A stretch of 64,000 bases of DNA from Dinghuibacter silviterrae (GTDB lineage: Bacteria > Bacteroidota > Bacteroidia > Chitinophagales > Chitinophagaceae), in NCBI RefSeq assembly GCF_004366355.1, contig NZ_SODV01000002.1:1280768-1344767 (forward strand). Reading direction: 5' to 3'. Within the stretch, counting starts at the first letter, position 1. Each line of letters opens with the position of its first letter. The translations under genes were made by a program, and so were the position numbers. Shown here piece after piece: positions 16,676-25,062 of the stretch. The notes below the pieces were generated by a model. The model worked only from the letters and a program-made list of their open reading frames with translations. It made no database searches and was not told where the DNA came from.

Positions 16676-18988
16676 ATGAAACAACTCGCCCTTCCCCTTT
16701 CCGATATCAAGCCTTTTTACGACGTCCTCATCATCGGCAGCGGCTATGGGGGTAGCATTGCCGCCTCCCGCCTGTCGAGGGCGGGTTTCCGCGTCGGTCT
16801 CCTGGAAAAAGGCAAGGAATTTCAACCGGGCCAATACCCGTCGGACCTGGCCGCCGCCGGCGAAGAGATGCAGGTGCACGCCCCGGACAAACCGGCGGAG
16901 ACGAACGGGCTGTACGAATTCCACTTCGGTGCCGACATCAGCGTGTTCAAGGGTTGCGGGCTGGGGGGCACTTCCCTCGTCAACGCCAACGTCTCCATAA
17001 AACCGGAGGAACGCGTTTTTGAGAACCCGCGCTGGCCAAAGGCCATCCGGGACGACATGGACAGCCTGAACCTGGGGTATGAGCGGGCAAGGTCTATGTT
17101 GTCTCCGTCGCCTTATCCCGAAGGGGCGGAGGGTTACCCGGAACTGGCCAAGGCACGGGCGATGAAGACCTCCGCGGGAGCGCTGGGGTTCCCGTTCAGG
17201 TATCCTGACATCAACGTGACTTTTGCAGACCATGTCAACACGGCCGGTGTTCCGCAAAGCGCGTGCACCAATTGCGGGGACTGCGTCACCGGGTGTAATC
17301 ACGGGGCCAAGAATACCTTGCTCATGAACTACCTGCCCGATGCCTACAACCACGGCGCGGAGATCTTTTGCGGGGTCGCGGTGTCGCATATTGTGCCGCC
17401 CGCCGCCGGCACGGCGGACGCCTGGACCGTCTACTACGACGTCTTCAACACCGGCCGCGACCTCTTCCACGCCCCGCCGCTCTTTACACGGGCACGCGTC
17501 GTCATCGTCTCCGCGGGCACGCTGGGCAGCACCGAAATCCTGCTCCGCAGCAGGGAAAAAGGGCTACAACTGAGCGATACCCTCGGAACACACTTTACCG
17601 GCAACGGTGACGTACTGGGTTTTTCCTACAATTGTAAGGAGCCCATCAATGGAATCGGCCTGGGCAACCACGAGGGAGAACCCGTAGGGCCTTGTATCAC
17701 GAGCCTTGTCGATATGCGGCACCGGGAGGTGCTGACCGACGGCATGACCTTTGAAGAGGGCAGTATCCCGGCGCCGATCGCCTCGGTCGTCAATACTGCA
17801 ATGCTTGGGCTGGCGGGGTTGGATCCGCGGCACGACTGGTTCCGGGAGAAGAAGCAGGAGGCCATCAGCTTGCTGGAGGGTCCGTATAAGGGCGCGACGA
17901 ACCGGATGCAGACCTATCTCGTCATGACCCACGACGACGGCAATGGGACCATGACGCTAAGGGACAACCGGCTGGCTATTTCATGGCCGGGTGTGGGGCA
18001 GCAACCCATTTTCCAAAAAGTAAACGACGCGTTGAAAACATCGACGGAGGCTTTACAGGGCGAATTTATCCGGGACGTCGTATGGAACAAATTCTTTCAC
18101 TACGAACTCGTCACCGTACATCCGCTGGGTGGTTGTTGCATGGGCGAGGACGCAGAAACCGGGGTCACGGATCACAGTGGCGGTGTTTTTAAAACGGAAA
18201 AAGATACCTGGCCCGGTTTGTATGTATTGGACGGGTCTGTCGTACCCGTACCCCTGGGTACCAATCCACTCTTTACCATTTCCGCCCTGGCCGAAAGGGC
18301 CGCGCCGATGATCGCCGCCCGGTATGGTCGCTCCATCGACTATACGGATCACCCGCCCCAGACGCCGCCGGGCGTGGAATACCCGGTGGCCGTGCAATTC
18401 ACCGAAACCATGAAGGGGTTTGTTTCCACCGGAGAAAAGACTGATTTCCAGGCGGGCTATGACAAAGGCAAGGCGGATGGCTCTGCATGTTTGTTTACGC
18501 TCACCGTCCGGACGGGTGACATATCAAAAATGGCAGCAGACCCGGCTCACCCGGGCACCATGTCCGGAACCCTGACCGCTCCAGCGCTTTCGGACCAGCC
18601 CATGACCATCAGCGGCGGTGTCTTCAACCTTTTTGAAGCCGACCCGGATCCCGCCCACCTCAAAATGAAATACCAGATGCAATTGCATACGCACGAGGGC
18701 CGGACCTTTTTCTTTTACGGCTATAAGGAGGTCGACGACGACCAGGGGCTTCGGCTTTGGAAGGACACTACCGTTTTGTACAGCACCATATATGATGGTA
18801 CCGACGCCGGCGCACCTGTCCTGGCCAAAGGCATCCTCAAGATCGCTCCCGTAGACTTCGCCCTGCAGATGACGACCATGGAGGTCGTTCACGCCTCTTC
18901 GCTGGGCGAAAAGGCCAGGGCCATGACGGCCTTCTCCCGGTTTTTTGCGGGAAAGCTCGCGGACATCTATTTCAAAAAATGGTTATGA
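16676..18988 (+). CDS. Cholesterol-oxidase-type GMC oxidoreductase
   Basis: A 770-residue FAD enzyme. The Rossmann motif is GSGYGGSIAASRL (21-33), a second FAD contact is GCGLGGTSLVNANV (93-106), and the family histidine motif is HPLGGCCMG (about 482-490), followed by the C-terminal FAD segment NPLFTISALAERAA. Family members oxidise sterols and other alcohols. Residues 197-207 carry Cys in the spacing CxxCxxCxxxC (CTNCGDCVTGC), like a 4Fe-4S site. The part after about 570 is a beta-rich extension common in long GMC proteins of this type. No signal peptide is seen, so it is not an exported cholesterol oxidase. Start: the ATG at 16676, 2 bases after patatin. It overlaps the phosphoesterase start by 4 bases. 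Confidence 0.9.
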   Translation: MKQLALPLSDIKPFYDVLIIGSGYGGSIAASRLSRAGFRVGLLEKGKEFQPGQYPSDLAAAGEEMQVHAPDKPAETNGLYEFHFGADISVFKGCGLGGTSLVNANVSIKPEERVFENPRWPKAIRDDMDSLNLGYERARSMLSPSPYPEGAEGYPELAKARAMKTSAGALGFPFRYPDINVTFADHVNTAGVPQSACTNCGDCVTGCNHGAKNTLLMNYLPDAYNHGAEIFCGVAVSHIVPPAAGTADAWTVYYDVFNTGRDLFHAPPLFTRARVVIVSAGTLGSTEILLRSREKGLQLSDTLGTHFTGNGDVLGFSYNCKEPINGIGLGNHEGEPVGPCITSLVDMRHREVLTDGMTFEEGSIPAPIASVVNTAMLGLAGLDPRHDWFREKKQEAISLLEGPYKGATNRMQTYLVMTHDDGNGTMTLRDNRLAISWPGVGQQPIFQKVNDALKTSTEALQGEFIRDVVWNKFFHYELVTVHPLGGCCMGEDAETGVTDHSGGVFKTEKDTWPGLYVLDGSVVPVPLGTNPLFTISALAERAAPMIAARYGRSIDYTDHPPQTPPGVEYPVAVQFTETMKGFVSTGEKTDFQAGYDKGKADGSACLFTLTVRTGDISKMAADPAHPGTMSGTLTAPALSDQPMTISGGVFNLFEADPDPAHLKMKYQMQLHTHEGRTFFFYGYKEVDDDQGLRLWKDTTVLYSTIYDGTDAGAPVLAKGILKIAPVDFALQMTTMEVVHASSLGEKARAMTAFSRFFAGKLADIYFKKWL

Positions 18989-20220
18989 GCAAGCGGGATC
19001 AATCAGACTATCTCCACCTGGGCCGGACCGTTATTGAAAACCACTTCAGGACCGAGCGAAAAAAGTCAAAGGGCGCCCCGGTGCTGAACCAGATCACTGC
19101 TTTTATCGCGCGTCATTTCTGGAGCTGGATCTATTACTACCTGGACAGCCGTTTTGGCAAACCCCATCCGTATCCCACCTATCCTGAAACGGGCGACCGG
19201 GGCGTGTATCCCTTACCCGGGCGCAACGGCGTCCGCCTGGCTGTTTGCGCCGACTGGGGCACGAATACGGCCGAGTCCCGCCAGATCGCCGACCGGATGC
19301 GTTCCCACGAACCCGACTACACCATCCACTTAGGCGACACCTATTATGTGGGGGAACCAAAAGAAATTGCCGCCAATTTCCTCGATCCCGGTTCGCCCTG
19401 GTACCGCGGGCCGCTGGGAAGTTTTGCCGTGCTGGGGAATCATGAGATGTATGCGAAAGGGAGTGCGTTTTTTGAGAACCTGCTGCCGACGATGGGACCC
19501 GCCGCCGCGCCCGGCCGGGCGCTCCTCGGCCAGCGCGCCGGCTACTTCTGCCTCGAAAACGCCCACTGGCGCCTCCTGGGCCTCGACACCGGCTATCACT
19601 CGATCGGCAAACCGATCCTGGAGCTGTTGCCCCGGTTCCAGCCCGACTGCCGCCTGGACGATACCCTTGTGCAGTGGCTAAAGAATGTCGTGCGGGTAGG
19701 GGAGGATCAAAGGGGACTTGTGCTGATGACCCACCACCAGTATATCAGTGCATTTAACGAACCCGAATACACGGTACCGGCGCGCCAGCTTGCCGAACTC
19801 ATCGGGGAAGACCGTCCGGTGATCTGGATATGGGGGCACGAGCACCGGTTTTCGTTGTATGAAAAGTTCTCGATGAAAAACGGCCTCACAGCTTATGGCC
19901 GTTGTATCGGTCATGGGGGTATGCCGATCGAAATAAAGACCGATGCGCGCAAGCCCGGTAATAAAGGCTACGATCGCCTGGTCATGGTAGACGACCGGGT
20001 TCGCCCGGGGGTGGGGGCGCCAAAGGGAGATCCGCTGGGATGGAATGGCTACGCGGTGTTGACCGTCAACGGTCCGGAACTGACGATTGAATATTGCGAT
20101 GCGGAACGATCGTTGTTCAGTGAGACATGGACGAGCGAGATGCGCGGTACCGTCACGGTCGACCCGCATTGTCCGTTAAAACCGGTGTCGGGCAAACAGT
20201 GGCAGGACGCGGTGCGTTAG
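18985..20220 (+). CDS. Calcineurin-like metallophosphoesterase
   Basis: A 411-residue metallophosphoesterase. All metal-binding blocks are visible: CADWGTN (about 86-92), HLGDTYY (about 114-120), LGNHEMY (about 150-156), MTHHQY (about 248-253) and WGHEHRF (about 286-292). There is no signal peptide, so it is likely cytosolic or membrane-associated through its basic N-terminus. The ATG at 18985 overlaps the GMC stop as ATGA; an ATG two codons earlier is also possible. It is the last gene of the seven-gene operon, and its stop overlaps that of the converging SnoaL-VOC gene by four bases. It may remove a phosphate from a phospholipid or isoprenoid intermediate (inference from context). Confidence 0.88.
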   Translation: MSKRDQSDYLHLGRTVIENHFRTERKKSKGAPVLNQITAFIARHFWSWIYYYLDSRFGKPHPYPTYPETGDRGVYPLPGRNGVRLAVCADWGTNTAESRQIADRMRSHEPDYTIHLGDTYYVGEPKEIAANFLDPGSPWYRGPLGSFAVLGNHEMYAKGSAFFENLLPTMGPAAAPGRALLGQRAGYFCLENAHWRLLGLDTGYHSIGKPILELLPRFQPDCRLDDTLVQWLKNVVRVGEDQRGLVLMTHHQYISAFNEPEYTVPARQLAELIGEDRPVIWIWGHEHRFSLYEKFSMKNGLTAYGRCIGHGGMPIEIKTDARKPGNKGYDRLVMVDDRVRPGVGAPKGDPLGWNGYAVLTVNGPELTIEYCDAERSLFSETWTSEMRGTVTVDPHCPLKPVSGKQWQDAVR

Positions 20221-21023
20221 CGCGTCACTGCCCCCAGTATCTTCGAATACGCCTCATCATCCGATTCCCAGAGTTCGATCTTGTTGTTTTCCGGATCGAG
20301 GATGTGGACGAATTTCCCATAAGGATAGGCCTCGATCTCGTCCAGCACGACGACCCCTTCCTCGCGCAATTGGGCGACGAGGGATTCGATGTGGACCACG
20401 CGATAATTAAACATAAAATCCTTGTCCGAGGGGGCAAAGTAATTGGTATCCGGGGGGAAGGGGCTCCAGGCGGTAAAGCCTTTCCGGCGACCGTCCCATT
20501 GTCTCCAGGCAAAACTTGTCCCGTACGCGTCGGTGCGGAGCCCGAGGTGACGGGTGTACCATTCCTTTAGTTTTTCCGGTTCCCGGCACTTGAAAAAGAC
20601 ACCCCCGATGGAGGTAACCCGGGCGCCATCGGGCGAAACTGCCGCGTGCCGGTCAATGATGTCGAATGGGATTTTTGTATCCGCGTATACTTGCCAATGG
20701 CTGATCTGGTCTCCCAGTATCTGGGCCTTCCAGGCGGCCGGGATCCTCCAATGGTTTTCCCCCGGGATACCCAGGTATGTCCCCATCGCAAAACCGGTGG
20801 CCAGGACGGTATGGGCGGTTTCCAGCGCGTCCGTGAGCTCGATGGCATAGTCCGGGAACCAATGAAAGTATTTGATCCACCCGTCCCTGGCCGCGTCTGC
20901 CCCGTTCACCCGGTTGCCGATGGCGTCTAAGAAAACGTGGTCCGGGGTCATGAGCGAATGCAACCGTTCGGCGTCACGGGCGTTGATGGCCGTGACAAAA
21001 TCGAAAAAAGCTACTGTCGACAT
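20217..21023 (-). CDS. SnoaL-like / VOC (glyoxalase-fold) fusion protein
   Basis: A 268-residue fusion of two small-molecule folds. Residues about 1-125 are a SnoaL/NTF2-like domain (FVTAINARDAERLHSLMTPD, then WIKYFHWFPDYAIEL). Residues about 140-260 are a VOC domain (IGGVFFKCREPEKLKEWYTR, then FVHILDPENNKIELWE). The latter holds the C-terminal Glu typical of the metal site. SnoaL-like proteins act on polyketides, steroids or serve in binding; VOC proteins are glyoxalases, dioxygenases or resistance proteins. The substrate cannot be read. It converges on the lipid operon, with stop codons overlapping at 20217-20220, and diverges from the esterase gene at 21097. The two domains often occur as separate proteins. 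Confidence 0.82.
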   Translation of the reverse strand: MSTVAFFDFVTAINARDAERLHSLMTPDHVFLDAIGNRVNGADAARDGWIKYFHWFPDYAIELTDALETAHTVLATGFAMGTYLGIPGENHWRIPAAWKAQILGDQISHWQVYADTKIPFDIIDRHAAVSPDGARVTSIGGVFFKCREPEKLKEWYTRHLGLRTDAYGTSFAWRQWDGRRKGFTAWSPFPPDTNYFAPSDKDFMFNYRVVHIESLVAQLREEGVVVLDEIEAYPYGKFVHILDPENNKIELWESDDEAYSKILGAVTR

Positions 21024-21096
21024 GAGGGTTCTTTGTACTGTAATATACTTATATACGCCCGTCCCCCGTTTATACGGGAACGAAAAAAACTGCCGT

Positions 21097-22005
21097 ATGC
21101 GTTTTTGCTATACGATCCTTGCCCTGTTCCTGGCACTTCAGGGGGGCGCCCAAAACGCCGTTCACCTGGGGACACGAGACTTCCTGGTATACGTCCCGAA
21201 GCGCATCACTTCCGGCGCCCATCCGTTGATCCTCGTGCTCCACGGACGGCTGGGGACGGGTTCAGGGATGGTGCGGCTGGCAGACTTCAGGCCCATTGCC
21301 GACCGGGAAGGCGTGATCCTCGTTTACCCCGACGGCATCGACCGGAGCTGGAACGATGGACGGACCTCTTCCCCGGCGTATAAAAAGGGGGTGGACGATG
21401 TGGATTTTATCAACCGGACCATCGACTATATGGCGGCGCACTACCCGGTAGACTCCACGAGGGTATACGTTACCGGGATGTCCAACGGCGGGTTTATGAC
21501 CTCCAGGCTGGGGGATGAGCTGACAAAACGCATTGCCGCCATCGCTGTGGTAGCGGCTTCCGTCGACAAAGACGAAAAGCCTGCGACGATTCCGCTTCCC
21601 GTATTATACCTCCAGGGAACCAAGGATCCCCTTGTTCCCTTCAAGGGCGGCGCCATCAGGGGCGGCACCATTTTGTCCCACCAGGAGACCTTGGACCGCT
21701 GGGTGGCCATCGATGGTTGCGATCCGGCGCCGGTGGTCGTGACCCGGCCGGACAGCGCACATGACGGCACCACCATCACCAAACAAACCTACACCAACAG
21801 GCAAACGGGCATCCAGGTCGTGGGTATCACTGTTGAAGACGGCGGCCACACCTGGCCCGGCGGATGGCCCTACCTGCCCAAGGCGATCATCGGCATCACC
21901 AGCCGCAACCTGGATGCGAACGAAGCCATCTGGGAATTCTTCAGGCTGTTCCGGCGCGTCTCTTCTCCAAAGGGCGCCACAGGCGTCCTGCCCGAAGGGC
22001 CATAA
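21097..22005 (+). CDS. Secreted PHB-depolymerase / feruloyl-esterase-like hydrolase (LpqC family)
   Basis: A 302-residue alpha/beta hydrolase with a signal peptide ending near residue 19 (ALFLALQGGAQ). The strand-loop PLILVLHGRLGTGSGM (about 43-58) gives the oxyanion hole, VTGMSNGGFM has nucleophile Ser129, and GGHTWPGG near the end offers the catalytic His. It matches the esterase family that covers extracellular polyhydroxybutyrate depolymerases, feruloyl esterases and acetylxylan esterases, so a role in releasing acyl groups from plant polymers is likely. I chose the ATG at 21097. The longer frame back to 20872 runs antisense into the SnoaL-VOC gene and would bury the signal peptide. A small stem (CCCGT/ACGGG, 21065-21078) lies in its leader. 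Confidence 0.88.
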   Translation: MRFCYTILALFLALQGGAQNAVHLGTRDFLVYVPKRITSGAHPLILVLHGRLGTGSGMVRLADFRPIADREGVILVYPDGIDRSWNDGRTSSPAYKKGVDDVDFINRTIDYMAAHYPVDSTRVYVTGMSNGGFMTSRLGDELTKRIAAIAVVAASVDKDEKPATIPLPVLYLQGTKDPLVPFKGGAIRGGTILSHQETLDRWVAIDGCDPAPVVVTRPDSAHDGTTITKQTYTNRQTGIQVVGITVEDGGHTWPGGWPYLPKAIIGITSRNLDANEAIWEFFRLFRRVSSPKGATGVLPEGP

Positions 22006-22013
22006 TTAGCGGT

Positions 22014-22058
22014 GTTGCGGCGGCAGCCTAAATTGTCCGCTTAGGCTGCCGCCGCAAC
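22014..22058. repeat. Perfect 18-bp inverted repeat over the MFS stop codon
   Basis: Arms GTTGCGGCGGCAGCCTAA (22014-22031) and its exact reverse complement (22041-22058) with a 9-base loop. It lies between two converging genes and includes the last codons and stop of the MFS gene (22028). There is no clear U-tract on either side, so it is either a bidirectional terminator of unusual form or an mRNA 3'-end protecting hairpin. Confidence 0.6.
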
Positions 22059-23272
22059 TCAATATTAGGAAGGAATCCTGTCAGAAGACCGATCAACGGC
22101 AGGAAGGAGCATACCTTGTACACAAAACGGATGCTGGTGTGGTCGGCCAGGTTGCCGAGGACGGCGGACCCCAGCCCGCCCATCCCAAAAGCCAGCCCGA
22201 AAAACAAACCGGCAATCATCCCCAGTTTGCCCGGCACCAATTCCTGGGCGTATACCAGGATAGCCGAAAATGCGGAGGCCAGGATGACCCCGATAAAAAC
22301 CGTCAGCACGGTGGTCCAGAAGAGGCTGGCATAAGGCAGCATTAGGGTGAAGGGCGCCACCCCCAGGATCGAAAACCAGATCACGTATTTGCGCCCGTAC
22401 CGGTCCCCCACCGGTCCCCCGATCAGGGTGCCGGCCGCCACCGCAAACAAAAAGATGAACAAGTGTATCTGCGCATTCTGTACCGAGACGCCGAACTTAC
22501 TCATCAGGTAGAAGGTATAATAGCTGGACATACTCGCCAGGTAGAAATATTTGGAGAAAATGAGGGCCAGCAGGATGCCCAGCGATACGATCACGGTACG
22601 CGCCGGCAGGGGAGGACCGGAAGCCGCGCGCGAGGCCTGGACGGTACGACCGGCGCGTACCCGGTACCATGCGCCCACCCGGAGCAATACCACGATGGCG
22701 GCAACCGCCGCCAGGCTGAACCAGGCAATATATCGCTGTCCGTGGGGAACGACGATCCAGGCAGCCAGCAAGGGGCCCAGCGAACTGCCGGCGTTACCCC
22801 CCAACTGGAAAACGGATTGCGCCAGCCCCCTTTTGCCACCCGAGGCCAGAAAGGCCACCCGGGAAGATTCGGGGTGGAAGATCGAGGAGCCGATGCCGAC
22901 CAGGGCCACCGACACCAGGACCATGGCGTATGTATGCGCCATCGATAAACACACCAGGCCCCCCAGGGAAAAGGTCATCCCCGCTGCCAGCGACCAGGGC
23001 TGCGGTCGTTTGTCGGTAAAAAAGCCGACCATGGGCTGGAGAAGGCTCGCGGTCAGTTGAAAGGTAAAGGTGATCATCCCGAGCTGCCCAAAGCTGACGT
23101 GCAGCGATTGTTTGAGCAAAGGGTAGATCGAGGGAATCAGCGACTGGATGGTGTCGTTGAGCAGGTGGGAGATGCTGATCATCACGAGCACGGAATACAC
23201 CGTCCGCTCCGCTATCTGTTTGGCTTGCAGGGCGGACGGTGCAACCGTTCCTGTGACCTGGAGGTCTTTCAT
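22028..23272 (-). CDS. MFS transporter, fosmidomycin-resistance (Fsr) type
   Basis: A 414-residue major facilitator protein with twelve predicted transmembrane helices. The family stretch after a short cytoplasmic N-terminus reads ISISHLLNDTIQSLIPSIYP, followed by FTDKRPQPW in the loop between helices 2 and 3, and GIGSSIFHPESSRVAF. This combination identifies the Fsr subfamily of drug/H+ antiporters. A basic loop rich in Arg and Ala at about 195-220 separates the two halves. The start at 23272 is a clear ATG. It shares its strand with the acetate-permease-like gene 25 bases upstream. The natural substrate is unknown; resistance to fosmidomycin is known only for some members. Confidence 0.92.
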   Translation of the reverse strand: MKDLQVTGTVAPSALQAKQIAERTVYSVLVMISISHLLNDTIQSLIPSIYPLLKQSLHVSFGQLGMITFTFQLTASLLQPMVGFFTDKRPQPWSLAAGMTFSLGGLVCLSMAHTYAMVLVSVALVGIGSSIFHPESSRVAFLASGGKRGLAQSVFQLGGNAGSSLGPLLAAWIVVPHGQRYIAWFSLAAVAAIVVLLRVGAWYRVRAGRTVQASRAASGPPLPARTVIVSLGILLALIFSKYFYLASMSSYYTFYLMSKFGVSVQNAQIHLFIFLFAVAAGTLIGGPVGDRYGRKYVIWFSILGVAPFTLMLPYASLFWTTVLTVFIGVILASAFSAILVYAQELVPGKLGMIAGLFFGLAFGMGGLGSAVLGNLADHTSIRFVYKVCSFLPLIGLLTGFLPNIELRRQPKRTI

Positions 23273-23296
23273 GCCTCCAAATATACGACCGTAATG

Positions 23297-23881
23297 CTAG
23301 GACTTGATACCCAGCGGCAACACGGTCTTTCCATAGACATCGTTGAGGAGGGTTGCCGTAGCGGTGTATATGGCAGTGGCCCCGCAGAGGATCCCTTCGC
23401 CCCCGGCAATCATACCAAGGTTTTTGTTGCCTGAAAATTCGCTGAAGGCCAGCAACAGGAAAAGGATGGTCAGCGTGGCGAATACCACCTGCAGGGCGCG
23501 GCTGATCCGGAGGGTGCCCAGGAACAACAGGAAGGTGAAGATGCCCCAAAGCAACAGGTAGCAGCCCAACGATTTGCCTGTGATGGCCGCGGCCCAGCCA
23601 AGCTTTGGCAGGACCAGAAGGGTGACCAGGGTCAGCCAGAAGAAACCGTAAGAGAGAAAGGCTGTAAAGCCGAAGGTATTTTTTTTGCGCGCCTCCATGA
23701 TCCCCGCGATGACCTGGGCCAGCCCGCCGTAAAAGATGCCCATCGCCAGGATCATTGAGTCCAGGTCATACAGGCCGGCGTTGTGCAGGTTGAGCAGGAC
23801 GGTCGTCATACCGAAAGCAAACAGGCCGAGTGGAGCGGGATTTGCGGAATTGTCCTTGAGGACAACGGTTGTTTCATTCAT
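23297..23881 (-). CDS. Acetate/succinate permease of the GPR1/FUN34/YaaH family
   Basis: A 194-residue membrane protein with six predicted helices and the family signature NPAPLGLFAFGMTTVLLN (about 14-31). Length and motif match the bacterial SatP/YaaH acetate-proton symporters. I took the ATG at 23881; the frame continues to 23974, but the extra basic stretch (KILTFKKNLKRLL) is not part of the family. It is divergent from the GH19 chitinase at 23937 with a 55-base AT-rich gap that should hold both promoters. It lies upstream of the MFS gene on the same strand. Confidence 0.9.
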   Translation of the reverse strand: MNETTVVLKDNSANPAPLGLFAFGMTTVLLNLHNAGLYDLDSMILAMGIFYGGLAQVIAGIMEARKKNTFGFTAFLSYGFFWLTLVTLLVLPKLGWAAAITGKSLGCYLLLWGIFTFLLFLGTLRISRALQVVFATLTILFLLLAFSEFSGNKNLGMIAGGEGILCGATAIYTATATLLNDVYGKTVLPLGIKS

Positions 23882-23936
23882 GAGCAATCGTTTGAGGTTT
23901 TTTTTGAATGTAAGTATTTTTCTCAATTTTGCTGGT

Positions 23937-24677
23937 ATGAGTTGGATTTTTCTTCTACTACCCGTCCTGATCAACAGCGCCGATTGGGATCATTTGTTTC
24001 CCCATCGCAACGCCTTATACACTTTCCAGGCCTTCCAATCCGCCGCTGCCCGCTTCCCGGGATTCCTGTCGGAAACCGACGACACCCTTCGCCGGAGGGA
24101 GCTCGCCGCTTTTCTTGCCAACGTTTCCCAGGAAACGAGCGGTGGCTGGGACAAGGCGCCGGGAGGATATTGCGCATGGGGGTTGTACTTTGTTTCGGAA
24201 GGGAAAGGGACGTATGCGGACACCACCAAGCCCGCTTACCCTCCCGCCCCCGGACAGGCATACTATGGCCGGGGACCCGTGCAGCTCAGTTGGAACTACA
24301 ACTATGGGCAGTTCAGCCAGGCCTTCTTCGGCGATAAAGACGTTTTGCTCAAGGATCCCGGTCGGATGGAACGGGACCCGGAGCTGGCCATGGCGTCCGC
24401 GGTTTGGTTTTGGATGACCCCCCAGGCGCCCAAACCCTCCTGTCACCAGGTGATGTCCGGGGAATGGACGCCCAATCCGGAGGACCGGGCCAAAGGGCGC
24501 GTCCCGGGCTTTGGCGCCACGGTCAACATCATCAACGGAGGGGTAGAATGTGGAACCGGCCAGGACCAGGAGCGAACCCTGCACCGGTATCAGTTTTACC
24601 GGTATTTCTGCGCCTATCTGCACGTAAGCCCGGGGGAGAACGTCGGGTGCGCGGACCAGACGCCCTTTGGACGCTAG
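23937..24677 (+). CDS. GH19 chitinase
   Basis: A 246-residue glycoside hydrolase family 19 catalytic domain preceded by a short signal peptide (MSWIFLLLPVLINSA). GH19 enzymes hydrolyse chitin or related N-acetylglucosamine polymers with inversion. The first catalytic glutamate lies in VSQETSGGW (Glu66), and YYGRGPVQLSWNYNYGQF (about 105-122) and NIINGGVECG (about 198-207) are the substrate-cleft motifs. There is no carbohydrate-binding module. The ATG at 23937 is preferred because the upstream frame runs through the divergent promoter region and into the permease gene. Its stop overlaps the stop of the converging Dabb gene by four bases. Confidence 0.93.
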   Translation: MSWIFLLLPVLINSADWDHLFPHRNALYTFQAFQSAAARFPGFLSETDDTLRRRELAAFLANVSQETSGGWDKAPGGYCAWGLYFVSEGKGTYADTTKPAYPPAPGQAYYGRGPVQLSWNYNYGQFSQAFFGDKDVLLKDPGRMERDPELAMASAVWFWMTPQAPKPSCHQVMSGEWTPNPEDRAKGRVPGFGATVNIINGGVECGTGQDQERTLHRYQFYRYFCAYLHVSPGENVGCADQTPFGR

Positions 24678-24991
24678 GCGGTGATGCTATCGGTGACAAC
24701 GACCCTGGTCCATAAATGGCCACATGCTTCCACGAATGCCAGGTGAACCGGGTCTACCTGGTAGGCGTCCTGGGCCGCCCGGTCGTCAAAAACCGCCAGC
24801 CAGGATACCGCATAGGAGGCATCGACGACGTCCCGGGTGGTTCCGGCGGGGACGCCAATGTGCGCCCGCTGGATGCCGGGTATGGCGACCAGGGTGCGAA
24901 GGCCCTGGATAAGCCTGTCCCGGTCCTGTATATTGTCGGGCTGATGGAGCCAGAAAAAAACGTGGTGGATAAATTGGTTAGAGAATTCCAT
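24674..24991 (-). CDS. Stress-responsive A/B barrel (Dabb) domain protein
   Basis: A 105-residue dimeric alpha-beta barrel protein. The N-terminal FIHHVFFWLHQPDN and the middle DRDRLIQGLRTLVAIPGI are the Dabb signature (HHVFFWL..., L..L..IPGI). Relatives include plant stress proteins, olivetolic acid cyclase and many bacterial proteins of unknown role. I took the ATG at 24991 since the extra upstream codons show no family match. It is divergent from the histidine kinase at 25063. It converges with the chitinase. The function is not predictable from context. Confidence 0.85.
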   Translation of the reverse strand: MEFSNQFIHHVFFWLHQPDNIQDRDRLIQGLRTLVAIPGIQRAHIGVPAGTTRDVVDASYAVSWLAVFDDRAAQDAYQVDPVHLAFVEACGHLWTRVVVTDSITA

Positions 24992-25062
24992 TACCCAAAT
25001 TAGGGGATTCGCACGGTATGGCATGAAATTTTCGCGCTTGGTTGCCAGAGAGACGGATTCCA

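Noticed and set aside
20872-21096. Upstream extension of the esterase gene
   Set aside because: The extra codons overlap the divergent SnoaL-VOC gene and would place the signal peptide internally.
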